Shown: positions 13,485 through 21,756, counted from the stretch's first letter. The stretch is 22,102 nt of DNA from an uncultured Clostridia bacterium (GCA_932222125.1 CAKNZJ010000114.1:1-22102), one strand, 5' to 3'. Made by a program: numbers and translations. The notes: generated by a model from the sequence alone, not told the origin.

Positions 13485-15497
13485 TTACTTGTCCCGGCGC
13501 ACCAGAAGGGCGTCAAAGGGTTTCAGCTCCCCGGCCACTGGCTGGCTGGTGAGGATGTCCATTTCCCCGGCAAAGCTCTGGGGCGCGGGCTGGGGCTCTC
13601 CGGTCAGGTTCAGGATAAACCAGAACTCGGTATTGCCCTTTACCCTGCGGACGATTTCCAGGCTGGTCTGCTCCCCAATCAGGGGCTGGATATCCGCCCC
13701 GGCAGTGAGCTGGCTCAGAATCTTATCCAGGCCCTCCCGCTCCGGCTGGGTGCCCACATAGTAGACCGCACCTTTGCCAACGGTGTTTTTGGTCACAGCC
13801 GGAGTACCCGCGTAGAAGTCCTTTCCATAGCTGGCCAGGGCCTCTGCCCCCTCCAGGTGGAGGATATCGCACAGCAGGCCGCAGCTGCTCTCTGTGCCGT
13901 CCGCAAACTGCAGGGTATTGGACTGCTCTGGGGCCAGGGCGTCAATCTCCTCTGCCCACACCCCGCAGAGCTTCCGCAGGGGGCCGGGATAGCCGCCCAG
14001 GTGCACATTGTCGCTCTGGTCCACAATGCCGCTCATGAACCCAGTGATAAGGGTGCCTCCGGCCTCCACAAAGGCCGTTAAGGCCTCCGCGACCCCTTCC
14101 TTGACCATATACAGCACTGGGGCCACAATGGCCTTGTAGCGGCTGAAATCCCCGTCTATGGGCACCATGTCCACCGGGATGTGGTGCTCATAGAAATACC
14201 GGTAGTACTGGTGGATTTGCTCACAGTATTTCAAATCAACGGTGGGGCCGCTGGTGTACTCCAAAGCCCAGTAATTGTCCCAGTCAAAGAGGATACCCAC
14301 CTGGGCCGGGCTGGCCGCGCCCAGGATGCTGTCCCCCAGGGAGCGAAGCTCTGCCCCCAGCTGGGAGCACTCCTTAAAGACCCGGGTCTCCCCGCTGCCG
14401 GAGTGGCTGATAACCGCCCCGTGGAACTTCTCACAGGCCCCTTTGGAGCGGCGCAGCTGGAAAAACTGGATGGTGTCGGCCCCGTGGGCAATGGTCTGCC
14501 AGGACTGGGCCCGCATCTGCCCTGGCTTTTTCAGGGAGTTATAGGCCTGCCAGTTCTGCTGGCTGGGGGTCTGCTCCATAAGCATAAAGGGCTGGTTTTT
14601 CAGGCCCCGCATCAGGTCATGGCGCATGGCGGTCTCGCTCCAGGGGGTGTTGTAGGCCGGGTAATTGTCCCAGCTGACAATGTCCATCTCCTTGGCCCAC
14701 TTGAAGTAATCCAGGCCCTTGTAGGTGCCCATCAGGTTGGTGGTGATGGGGGTGTCCGCGTCGTATTTGCGGATAATGTCCCGCTCCATCTTGTAGTTTT
14801 CCAGCAGGCTGTCTGAGAGGAAACGGTCGTAATCCAGGGAAATCCCCGCAAAAGCGCTCTTCCTCACCCAGCCGGAGCCCATGCCGTCAGACAGGCTGTT
14901 GGGGGCCACAATCTCATCCCACTCATAGAAGGTGTGGCCCCAGAACTCGGTGTTCCAGGCCGCGTTCACCGCCTCCAAAGTGCCGTACTTTTTCCGCAGC
15001 CACACCCGGAAAGCCTTTTCGCAGTTCTCACAGTAACAGCCGGTGTTGAACTCGTTGTTAATGTGCCAGCAGGTGATATGGGGGTTGCCGCCGTACCGCT
15101 TTGCCAGCTGCTCCACCAGCCGGGCGGCAAAGCGCTGGTAATCCGGGCTGTTGGGGCAGTGGTTGTGGCGCTGGCCGAACTTGTGGCGGCGGCCGTCAAA
15201 GTCCACCCGGGCCACTTCGGGGTAATTTTTCACCAGCCAGGCAGGCATTGCCCCGGTGGAGGTGGCCATAACGATATCGTAATTTTCCCGGCTGAGCATG
15301 TCCACAATGTCATCCAGCTCATCAAAGCAGTAGGTTTCCTCATTGGGCTGGAGCTTGGCCCATGAGAACACGTTCACGGTGGCAGAGTTGATGCCAGCCT
15401 GCTTGAACAGCTGCATGTCCTGGTCCCAGACGTCCCGGGGCCATTGGTTGGGGTTGTAGTCCCCGCCGTAGAGGATACGGGTAAAAGGTGTTTTCAA
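13485..15497 (-). CDS. GH42 beta-galactosidase, cytoplasmic
   Basis: This 670-residue enzyme hydrolyses terminal beta-galactosides. It has the GH42 pattern: YGGDYNPNQWP near the N-terminus, the acid/base E149 in WHINNEF and the nucleophile E309 in MLMEQTPS. C114, C154, C156 and C159 sit where several GH42 enzymes bind zinc. The beta-galactosidase trimerisation-type and small C-terminal domains follow, at normal family length. There is no signal peptide. I chose the TTG at 15497-15495 because AGGAGG lies 9 nt upstream; the frame extends to 15602 but that part reads through a GC repeat. It follows the binding-protein gene in the importer cluster, which suggests imported galacto-oligosaccharides as substrate. 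Confidence 0.93.
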   Translation of the reverse strand: MKTPFTRILYGGDYNPNQWPRDVWDQDMQLFKQAGINSATVNVFSWAKLQPNEETYCFDELDDIVDMLSRENYDIVMATSTGAMPAWLVKNYPEVARVDFDGRRHKFGQRHNHCPNSPDYQRFAARLVEQLAKRYGGNPHITCWHINNEFNTGCYCENCEKAFRVWLRKKYGTLEAVNAAWNTEFWGHTFYEWDEIVAPNSLSDGMGSGWVRKSAFAGISLDYDRFLSDSLLENYKMERDIIRKYDADTPITTNLMGTYKGLDYFKWAKEMDIVSWDNYPAYNTPWSETAMRHDLMRGLKNQPFMLMEQTPSQQNWQAYNSLKKPGQMRAQSWQTIAHGADTIQFFQLRRSKGACEKFHGAVISHSGSGETRVFKECSQLGAELRSLGDSILGAASPAQVGILFDWDNYWALEYTSGPTVDLKYCEQIHQYYRYFYEHHIPVDMVPIDGDFSRYKAIVAPVLYMVKEGVAEALTAFVEAGGTLITGFMSGIVDQSDNVHLGGYPGPLRKLCGVWAEEIDALAPEQSNTLQFADGTESSCGLLCDILHLEGAEALASYGKDFYAGTPAVTKNTVGKGAVYYVGTQPEREGLDKILSQLTAGADIQPLIGEQTSLEIVRRVKGNTEFWFILNLTGEPQPAPQSFAGEMDILTSQPVAGELKPFDALLVRRDK

Positions 15498-15553
15498 GGT
15501 TGATTCCCTCCTGGGTTTGATATTGATAGAGTACAATGGTAAAGCAGAACGAA

Positions 15554-15647
15554 AGGCCGGGCCCCGACCGGGGTCCAGGGGGGCAGAGTTGGCTTTGGCC
15601 AACTTTTGGCCCCTGGCAGGGGTTTGGGGGCAGCGCCCCCACGTCAG
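15554..15647 (-). repeat. Structured GC repeat, partial copy D, inside the sugar operon
   Basis: Read on the minus strand this has GGGGGC-GCT-GCCCCC, then CCAGGGG enclosing a hairpin GTTGGC...GCCAAC, closed by CCCCTGG, then CCCCGGTCGGGG. This is the 3' half of the 300-bp family, with a different insert in the loop. It lies between the binding-protein stop (15729) and the GH42 start. Its stems could reduce read-through or set the processing of the operon mRNA. Confidence 0.72.
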
Positions 15648-15728
15648 GTGAAATGGAAAGCCGCCAGCTTCCCGGCAGTTGCCCGGTCAGCTGACGGCCA
15701 TTCGCTTCTATTGACTTCTCAATCCGGC

Positions 15729-17444
15729 TTACAGGTTGCCGTCAATAAAGTCCTGGTACCACTGGAGCCATGCAGGATACTGCAAGTCATCCAGGCGCTT
15801 TACATAAGCGTCCCAATCCGCGTCGGTAAAGCCATCCATAATGGCCTGAGAGCGGAACTGCTTGATATACGCCTTCAAATCCGTCTCGATAAAGGAGCGG
15901 TCGTCAATGGCCTCAGGGCTCACATAGGACTGGGGCAGCTGCCCGTCCTTGGGGACATAGTCCTTGTCAACCTGGGCTACCATCTGGTCCCGCAGCGCCG
16001 CGGCAGGAGAGATTTCCCCGTCGTTCTTGGGGGTCTCGGCCTTGGTCATCAGCGGGGGGTCGTTTACAGTGCCATAGGTATACTTCTGGTGCTCAAAGGT
16101 GAACTCAGGGGTGGTATCCTCAGGAACCACGAAGTAGTACCCGGAGCCGTCCTCGTACTCATCCCACAGCTTGCCCTTCTCGCCCAGAGCCACAGTGAGC
16201 TTGCTCTCGGCGTCCCGGGCCAGATAGTCCCACAGCCGCAGGGCGGCCTCGGGATGCTCGCACTGGCTGGAGATGACCCACTTGTTTTTCTGGATGGTGG
16301 AGCGGTCCACTTCACCATTGGCCACGGGCTGTACGCCCTCCTTGGCAGCCAGGGTGGGCAGAACAACCCAGTCCTTCTCCTGCTCGCTGGACAGGTACTC
16401 CAGGGCGGTCCAGCTGTAGTAGGTGCCTACCTGGTTGTTTTTGATTTTGTTGGAGAACACCTCGGTATTCTGAGAGAAGCCCTCAGCGTCAATCAGGCCC
16501 TCAGAGTACAGCTTGTGGTAGAACTCCAGATACTCCCGGTATTCGGGGGTGTTGACAGTGGGGCTCACCTTGCCCTCGCGGATATGGAAGTTGGAGTTGG
16601 TGTCCCCGTAGCCGTTGCCAATGCCCCAGATGCCCATATCGTTGGTGATAGAGGCGCACCACATGTCCTCAGAGAAGCAGTAAGGGATTTCATCCGCCTC
16701 GCCGTTGCCGTTGGGGTCCTGCTCCTTAAAGGCCTTCAAAACCTCATAGTACTCGTCTAGGGTGGTGGGCACGTCCTTCTTGACCGCGTCCAGCCACTTC
16801 TTGTTGATAATCTGGATGCCGTCGCCGGTGTTCTCGTACAGGGACTCATACCGGCCCAGCATGCCATATATATGGTCGTCGGGCGCGGTGGCAATGGTCC
16901 GCCAGTCTGTGCCCAGCTCCTCATAGGTCTTCAGGCTGTTGGGCGCGAAGGTCTCCAGCATGTCCTCCAGGGGCGTCAGCTGGCTGGTGTTCTGAAGAAT
17001 TTGTGCGTCGGACAGCAGGCCCCAGAACACGTCGGGCATATCGCCGCCAGCCAGCATCAGGGGCACCTTCTCTGCGGCGGTACCAGCGGCCAGCTCCACA
17101 AACTCCAGGGTCAGGCCGGTCTCCTCGGTGATGTTCTTAAAGCTGGCCTTTTCGTTGTAATTCTTGGTGGTGTCCAGCATGTGCCGTTCTTTGGCGATGG
17201 TGAGGGTCACCGGCTCGGTGACAATGGGCAGCTCGTTGCCCGGGTTGGTGCCGTTCACGGCCTCACCGCCCGCCTCAGGGGCGCTGTCCTCTCCGTCTGT
17301 GCCGGTCTCGCTGCTCTCGCCGTCCTTGGCCTGAGAGCTGGCGCTGCTGGTGCTGCTGGTGGAGCTGTTGCCGTCCCCGCCGCAGGCCGCGAACACGCTG
17401 GCCAGCAGGGCCAGGCAAAGCAGCAGTGCTAACGTTCTTTTCAT
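15729..17444 (-). CDS. Sugar ABC transporter substrate-binding lipoprotein (LplA-type)
   Basis: This is a 571-residue extracellular binding protein. The signal peptide MKRTLALLLCLALLASVFAA ends at a lipobox, with lipidated C21 followed by GGDG. A Ser/Thr/Glu-rich linker extends to about residue 60. The mature domain has extracellular-solute-binding features, for example MLAGGDMPDVFWG and a Trp/Tyr-rich later half. The length matches the Gram-positive LplA/YtcQ group, which bind complex oligosaccharides. AAGGAGG lies 6 nt before the ATG. The gene follows two permease genes of the LplB and LplC types, with a GC hairpin (17500-17514) in the 89-bp gap. The sugar is unknown; downstream enzymes suggest a sulfated galactose-containing oligosaccharide. 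Confidence 0.92.
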   Translation of the reverse strand: MKRTLALLLCLALLASVFAACGGDGNSSTSSTSSASSQAKDGESSETGTDGEDSAPEAGGEAVNGTNPGNELPIVTEPVTLTIAKERHMLDTTKNYNEKASFKNITEETGLTLEFVELAAGTAAEKVPLMLAGGDMPDVFWGLLSDAQILQNTSQLTPLEDMLETFAPNSLKTYEELGTDWRTIATAPDDHIYGMLGRYESLYENTGDGIQIINKKWLDAVKKDVPTTLDEYYEVLKAFKEQDPNGNGEADEIPYCFSEDMWCASITNDMGIWGIGNGYGDTNSNFHIREGKVSPTVNTPEYREYLEFYHKLYSEGLIDAEGFSQNTEVFSNKIKNNQVGTYYSWTALEYLSSEQEKDWVVLPTLAAKEGVQPVANGEVDRSTIQKNKWVISSQCEHPEAALRLWDYLARDAESKLTVALGEKGKLWDEYEDGSGYYFVVPEDTTPEFTFEHQKYTYGTVNDPPLMTKAETPKNDGEISPAAALRDQMVAQVDKDYVPKDGQLPQSYVSPEAIDDRSFIETDLKAYIKQFRSQAIMDGFTDADWDAYVKRLDDLQYPAWLQWYQDFIDGNL

Positions 17445-17499
17445 GGTTTTCCTCCTTGAAAGTGCTTTTCTTGATATTTTTCGGGCAGTTATCCGGTCA

Positions 17500-17514
17500 C
17501 CCCCCAGCGGGGGG
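17500..17514 (-). promoter_or_regulatory. Intercistronic GC hairpin between permease and binding-protein genes
   Basis: CCCCCC-AGC-GGGGGG, with no T-run, sits between the second permease and the binding-protein gene. Hairpins in this place often let the binding protein be made in excess by stabilising processed mRNA. The role here is inferred from position only. Confidence 0.5.
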
Positions 17515-17533
17515 AAGCTCGGCGGGAAGGGGA

Positions 17534-18439
17534 TCAGCCCTTGATGGAGCCAATCATCACGCCCTGGACAAAGTATTTCTGGATAAAGGGATACACGCAG
17601 ATGATGGGCACAGTGGAGACCACAATGGCGGAGTATTTGAGCACGCTGCTCATTTTGGCCAGCTGCTGGGCGGCCATGGGGTCCGTGCCGGTGTCGGCGG
17701 TGTTCTGGTTGGCCACCAGAAGCAGCTCCCGCAGGAAGTTCTGCAGGGGCAGCTTATCCTTGTCGTTGATAAAAATCATGGGATAGAAGTAGGAGTTCCA
17801 GTAGCTGACAGCCACATACAGGGCAATAACCGCCACAATGGCCTTGGACAGGGGGAACACAATCTGGAACATGAACCGGGCGTTGGTGCATCCGTCAATT
17901 GACGCGGCCTCGAACAGCTCTTTGGGCATGGAGGAGGCAAAGTAGGAGCGCACCAGGATAATGTTGTATACAGAGATACAGCTGATGATAATCATCAAAA
18001 AGCGGGTGTTCTGCAGGTGCAGGTTGGTGATGACAATGTAGAAGGGAATCATGCCGCCCTGGAAGTACATGGTGAACACAAAGGCTTTCATGATAAACCC
18101 ATGGCCCGGCAAATCGTCCCGGGACAGGGCATAGCCCGCCAGCACGGTGCTGAACGTGCCGATTACCGTGCCGCCCACAGTATACAGGATGGTGTTCCCG
18201 TACCCGGTCCAGATGTCCATGTTGGCAAAGGTCCGCTCATAGCCCAGCAGGGTAAAGCCCCGGGGATACAGCAGGATGGTGCCGTTGTTCACGTACTGGG
18301 CGTCTGAGAAGGAGGCCATCAGCACAAACCACAGGGGGTACAGGATGACCACCAGCAGCAGAAGCAGCAGGATAAAGGTCACGGTATAAAACACCCGGTC
18401 AAATACAGGCTCTTTGATCGCGTTGGGATTTTTTGCCAT
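17534..18439 (-). CDS. Sugar ABC transporter permease (LplC/YtcP-type)
   Basis: The 301-residue membrane protein has six predicted membrane segments, beginning FILLLLLVVILYPLWFVLMASF. The EAA loop, which contacts the ATPase, is ELFEAASIDGCTNARFMFQIVFPLSKA. The C-terminus VQGVMIGSIKG is typical of this group. AAGGGGG lies upstream of the ATG, and the gap to the preceding permease stop is 14 bp, so the two are translated from one mRNA. Together they form the channel. No ATPase gene (MsmK/UgpC type) is present, so the host must supply it, as is common for CUT1 importers of Gram-positive bacteria. Confidence 0.94.
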   Translation of the reverse strand: MAKNPNAIKEPVFDRVFYTVTFILLLLLLVVILYPLWFVLMASFSDAQYVNNGTILLYPRGFTLLGYERTFANMDIWTGYGNTILYTVGGTVIGTFSTVLAGYALSRDDLPGHGFIMKAFVFTMYFQGGMIPFYIVITNLHLQNTRFLMIIISCISVYNIILVRSYFASSMPKELFEAASIDGCTNARFMFQIVFPLSKAIVAVIALYVAVSYWNSYFYPMIFINDKDKLPLQNFLRELLLVANQNTADTGTDPMAAQQLAKMSSVLKYSAIVVSTVPIICVYPFIQKYFVQGVMIGSIKG

Positions 18440-18453
18440 TTGCTTTTACCCCC

Positions 18454-19422
18454 TTACCATAGGCCGGAGCCGAAAATCTTGTTGGAGAACTTGTTTGCCA
18501 GAACCAGGATGATAAAGTTGATGACATTGTTCATCAGGCCAATGGCGGTGGAGAAGCTGTACTGGGTGTTGATAAGGCCCACCCGGTACACATAGGTAGA
18601 GATGATTTCCGACACATTGATGGTCAAATCATTCTGCATCAGGTACACTTTCTCATACCCAATGTTCATGATGTTGCCGCAGCTCATAATCAGCAGGATG
18701 ACCATGGTGGGCATAATGGTGGGCACGTCGATATGCCAGATGCGCTGCAGGATGTTGGCCCCGTCAATCACCGCGGATTCGTGAAGCTCCGGGCTGACCC
18801 CGGACAGGGCCGCGATGTAGATAATAGAGCTGTAGCCCATGCTCTGCCAGATGCCGGACCATACGTACAAGTGCTTAAACAGGGACGGTATGCCCATAAA
18901 GTAGATCGCCTCTCCCCCAAAGGCCTTGATGATAGTGTTGATAAATCCGCTGGAGGGGGAGAAAAACAGGGACATCATGCCCACCAGCACCACGGTAGAG
19001 ATAAAGTAGGGCATATAGGTCACGGTCTGGGCAAACTTCTTGAAATGGATGTTCTTCACGTAGTTGAGTATAATGGCCAGGATAATAGGGAAGGGGAACC
19101 CGGCGATAAGGCTGTACAGACTGATGGTGAGGGTATTGCCGATGATCTCCCAGCAGCGGGGGCTCTGGAAGAACCGCTCAAACCACTGCAGGCCCACCCA
19201 GGGGCTGCCCCAGATGCCGTCTCCGGAGCGGTAGTTCTTAAACGCAATCTGCAGGCCGTACAGGGGGGTATACATAAACAGCACAACAAACACTGCGGCA
19301 GGGATAAGGAACAGGTAGAGCTGGTAATTTTGCTTCATCAGCCGCAGGGTAGAGCGGCGCTTTTTCTGCCGCGGGCTCAGTTCTGCGGCGGCAGCCGGGC
19401 CGGACGGGTTTTTGACAGCCAT
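18454..19422 (-). CDS. Sugar ABC transporter permease (LplB-type)
   Basis: This 322-residue protein is the first gene of the uptake operon. A basic cytoplasmic N-terminus (SPRQKKRRSTLRLMKQNYQ) leads into LYLFLIPAAVFVVLFMYTPLYG, the usual first helix of LplB. The EAA loop is HESAVIDGANILQRIWHIDVP. I chose ATG 19422-19420 because AAGGAGG lies 8 nt upstream; a frame open to 19533 would begin upstream of the promoter's -35 box. A consensus promoter lies about 80 bp upstream. It pairs with the LplC-type permease that follows. Confidence 0.94.
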   Translation of the reverse strand: MAVKNPSGPAAAAELSPRQKKRRSTLRLMKQNYQLYLFLIPAAVFVVLFMYTPLYGLQIAFKNYRSGDGIWGSPWVGLQWFERFFQSPRCWEIIGNTLTISLYSLIAGFPFPIILAIILNYVKNIHFKKFAQTVTYMPYFISTVVLVGMMSLFFSPSSGFINTIIKAFGGEAIYFMGIPSLFKHLYVWSGIWQSMGYSSIIYIAALSGVSPELHESAVIDGANILQRIWHIDVPTIMPTMVILLIMSCGNIMNIGYEKVYLMQNDLTINVSEIISTYVYRVGLINTQYSFSTAIGLMNNVINFIILVLANKFSNKIFGSGLW

Positions 19423-19500
19423 AAGCAGAGCCTCCTTTGGAAATCCGCACAACCGGGCAGAAATACTTTCCGGCAATGTGAATAATCTATGTTGAAGCTG

Positions 19501-19529
19501 ATTATAACACATTGCCAGAGCTTTGTCAA
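19501..19529 (-). promoter_or_regulatory. Consensus promoter of the sugar-uptake operon
   Basis: On the minus strand TTGACA (19529-19524) and TATAAT (19506-19501) are both perfect matches and are separated by exactly 17 bp. The leader to the LplB start is about 70 nt. I see no clear cre site or other operator. So strong a promoter for catabolic genes implies a repressor encoded elsewhere, or constitutive expression. Confidence 0.9.
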
Positions 19530-19537
19530 ACACTTAC

Positions 19538-19569
19538 AAAAAAAAAAAAGCCCAATTTCAAAATTGGGC
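19538..19569 (-). terminator. Terminator after rep
   Basis: GCCCAATTT-TG-AAATTGGGC is followed on the minus strand by twelve T. It lies 26 bp past the rep stop and directly before the uptake promoter, so it separates the two units. Confidence 0.95.
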
Positions 19570-19595
19570 AAATTGCACTCTCGTTTTTTTAGGGT

Positions 19596-20387
19596 TTACC
19601 GGCTCCCCACGTCCCAGATGGAGAGCTGCTCTGGCCCCAGCTTTTTGTCGATTTCCGCCCGCAGCCGCAGCCGCTCCTGCAGGCTTTTGGCCTTGATGGC
19701 AAAGACCACCCCAGTGACCTTGCGGCCCTGCTTCTGCTCCACATAGGACACATCCCTGTCGCTGTACCGGTTCACCTCGCCCACAGCCATATTCAGCACC
19801 CGGCGCTTAAAGTCCCGGTACTCCTTGTACTCCTCCCCGTCCAGCAGTGCCTTGAGCTGCTCCACCGTAAACTGGCAGCCCAGCTCCTCCAAATCGTGGT
19901 ACTGCAAAGAGCGGATTAGCTCATAGAGCCGGATAGAGTACTTGCTGCGGAAACGCAGGGTGTAAATCAGCTCGTACTTTGTAAAATTCTCCCGCAGCTG
20001 GAGGAGATAGGGTTTCATGTCCTTATCCAGGCGGATTTCCACTGTGCCCTTGCCCTCGTCAATGTAGGGCTTTTCAATCCAGCGCAGCAGGGTCTGCTTG
20101 CCGTTGTCCAGGCGGACCCACAGGCTCTTGTCCGCGATTTCCTTGATGGCAGCCTTGAGCTCCACATAGCCCTTGCCCCCTGGCCGCTCAATGCCGCAGA
20201 CCCGGCAGAACTCAGAGATGGAGAAGGTGTAGAGCTTAAAATCCTCATCCCAGTAGTTGATTTGGGAAATCAGGAACAGGACGATTTTCTGCTGCTGGGC
20301 AGACAGGGAGAACCGGCTTTTCTGGATAAGCTCATTGGCCTTGGTCACGCTGCGCTCCCGCAAATCCATAATCTCGCTGTCCAGCAC
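19596..20387 (-). CDS. Plasmid replication initiator, Rep_3 family (RepB-like)
   Basis: This 263-residue protein has two winged-helix domains. The first holds LSAQQQKIVLFLISQIN, with the FSISEFCRVCGI helix. The second holds RFRSKYSIRLYELIRSLQ, then FKRRVLNMAVGEVNRYSDRDVSYVEQKQGRKVTGVVFAI, the most conserved part of Rep_3. It should bind the iterons at 20635-20782 and open the origin. The GTG at 20387-20385 is preferred because AAGGAGG lies 7 nt upstream. TATAAT at 20414-20409 marks a likely promoter close to the start, without a good -35. The frame continues to 20573, but that section lies beyond the promoter. Confidence 0.93.
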   Translation of the reverse strand: MLDSEIMDLRERSVTKANELIQKSRFSLSAQQQKIVLFLISQINYWDEDFKLYTFSISEFCRVCGIERPGGKGYVELKAAIKEIADKSLWVRLDNGKQTLLRWIEKPYIDEGKGTVEIRLDKDMKPYLLQLRENFTKYELIYTLRFRSKYSIRLYELIRSLQYHDLEELGCQFTVEQLKALLDGEEYKEYRDFKRRVLNMAVGEVNRYSDRDVSYVEQKQGRKVTGVVFAIKAKSLQERLRLRAEIDKKLGPEQLSIWDVGSR

Positions 20388-20634
20388 AAAAGCCCCTCCT
20401 TCCCAGTCATTATAGCCCAGCTTACCATACCCGCGGGGAAATAGCAAGGCCAGGGAAGAAATAAAGGTGACAAAGGAAAACTGGCGTCTCAAAACCCGGA
20501 GACCCTCTGCAAAAGGGGGTCTCACCTCAAAAAACGCCCCCCCTCCCAGAGCCCTTTTTCCAGGGGGGCTCACCCCTCAAAAATGGAGGCCAGGGGAGGG
20601 GCATTTTGGGGGAGGTGAGGAGCCTCCAAAAAAC

Positions 20635-20782
20635 GCGGGGGATTTGTCACATTAGTGCGGGGTTTTTGTCACAAAGCCTCGAAATACCCCTCCAGTTAGT
20701 GCGGGGTTTTTGTCACAGAAAAATTTTTCTATAAACCTACCTGGCGGGGTTTTTGTCACGGAAATGCGGGGGAAATGTCACA
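20635..20782. repeat. Five iterons of the replication origin
   Basis: The units are at 20635-20651, 20652-20673, 20696-20717, 20744-20759 and 20766-20782. The core is GCGGGGTTTTTGTCAC(A). The second and third are identical over TTAGTGCGGGGTTTTTGTCA and are 44 bp apart. The outer two are degenerate (GCGGGGGATTTGTCACA and GCGGGGGAAATGTCACA). Iterons upstream of a Rep_3 gene are the standard initiator-binding sites and also control copy number through handcuffing. Confidence 0.9.
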
Positions 20783-20887
20783 TAAGGCATACTACTAAAT
20801 TAAGAAAGTTAAGAAAGTAAAGACATAAGCGCGCACACACGCGCGCGCGAGGAACCCGAAAAATGTGGAAAACTTTGTGGAAAACTT
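20783..20887. other. Origin unwinding region with alternating GC tract and two DnaA-box-like repeats
   Basis: After the iterons comes an AT-rich stretch with two AAGAAAGT words (20800-20820). A 21-bp alternating purine-pyrimidine tract at 20829-20849 (GCGCGC, then ACACAC, then GCGCGCGCG) follows, which can adopt Z-DNA. Two tandem TGTGGAAAACTT units come next (20864-20887), close to the DnaA box complement TGTGGATAA. The order iterons, AT-rich DNA, DnaA boxes fits an iteron-plasmid oriV. Confidence 0.7.
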
Positions 20888-21160
20888 TTTTTGTGTCCAA
20901 CAGCCGGAAAATCAGCCCCTTTTTTGGGCCCCTCAGACCCCTAAAAACCAGCTCTCCAAACCCCCGGCTTACAAGACCTCTTTTCGGAGCGGGAAAGCTC
21001 CAGCCGGGTACACGGGCTTCAAAGTCAGCCCCGTGTCCGTTTATCCTCCCTCTTCACCCCCCTCCGGAAGGAGCTGCCCATTCTTCGCCCCTGCCAGTCC
21101 CAGGGCCCCTGGTATAACTCTGACCAACCTGAAAACAGGGCACAGGCAAGGGAAGTCTCC
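20888..21160. other. Non-coding stretch after the origin
   Basis: I see no credible gene here. Two simple inverted repeats are visible: GGAGC-GGGAAA-GCTCC (20986-21001) and ACACGGG...CCCGTGT (21010-21036). The 20456-20634 stretch on the other side of the iterons is also non-coding and has a degenerate inverted repeat with ends CTCACCTC and GAGGTGAG. Confidence 0.5.
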
Positions 21161-21340
21161 CACAAAAAATCCCCCATGGAGACCCAATGGGGGAAAAGTG
21201 GCCCTGAGAGGCCGTTTAAGGCCCGTGGATTTTCAAACGCCCTCGGATACCAAAAAGGCAGGACACAGGCCTTCCTGGGCCTCTGAGAGGAAAAGAGGGC
21301 TATTCTGGCAGCATGTTTCCTCAGGGCTTGTCCCCTCTGG
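21161..21340. repeat. 180-bp direct repeat, copy 1
   Basis: This differs from copy 2 (21784-21963) at fewer than ten of 180 positions. It starts CACAAAAAATCCCCCATGG and ends CTCAGGGCTTGTCC and a few more bases. On the minus strand it carries a terminator-like hairpin (CCCCCAT / ATGGGGG, 21171-21193, followed by ATTTTTT). Neither copy shows a credible gene. Confidence 0.85.
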
Positions 21341-21398
21341 GGCAGAATCCGGGGGGGAACAGGGGTTCTGCGGGGGTTCAAACAGACTCCAGGTGCTT

Positions 21399-21697
21399 CC
21401 CCAGAGTTAGCGGCATTGTGTGGGAGCGCTTAGCCTCCCGGCGCTGGTACAGGGCGTCCGCCTCTCTCCGCCAAGCAGGGAAAGCCCTGCTTGGCGGAAT
21501 CTTGCTGTGTGCTGCGGCTTGGGGGCGCTCCTGGGGGCGGCGCGATTGGGTGCCTCTGACGGGCTTGGGAGGTGGGAGTTAGGTTCTGCGCCACTTTGGG
21601 ATTTGATGCGCCGCCCACTAAGGTCAAGGGCAAGGCCGCAGGGGCTCTGCCCCCGCACCCCCGCCAGGGGGCAAGCCCCCCTGGACCCCGGTCGGGG
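21399..21697 (+). repeat. Structured 300-bp repeat, copy C
   Basis: This 299-bp copy is collinear with copy B. The main stem is CCGCCAAGCAGGG (21468-21480) with CCCTGCTTGGCGG (21485-21497), extended by a flanking T-A pair. The long-range pair GGGCGGCGC (21535-21543) / GCGCCGCCC (21608-21616) is kept. The small hairpin is GGGGC-TCT-GCCCC where B has CGGGAC-TCT-GTCCCG, so both arms have changed together. It lies between the two 180-bp direct repeats. Confidence 0.85.
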
Positions 21698-21756
21698 CCC
21701 GCCGTCAGGTACTGCTCACCCCTTGACCCCGGTCGGGGCTCGCCGTTAGGTACTGG
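21678..21756. repeat. Tandem pair of about 40-bp GC repeats
   Basis: Two direct units each contain GACCCCGGTCGGGGC, then (C/T)CGCCGT(C/T)AGGTACTG. The first overlaps the end of copy C. Parts of this unit are scattered at 5098, 11876 and 15554. Confidence 0.75.

Noticed and set aside
15606..16760. A 384-residue plus-strand frame opposite the binding-protein gene
   Set aside because: It mirrors the codon pattern of the lipoprotein gene on the other strand and shows no domain or ribosome site.
20388..20573. An upstream extension of Rep
   Set aside because: It lies beyond a TATAAT box and a ribosome site that fit the GTG at 20387, and its composition is unlike the family N-terminus.
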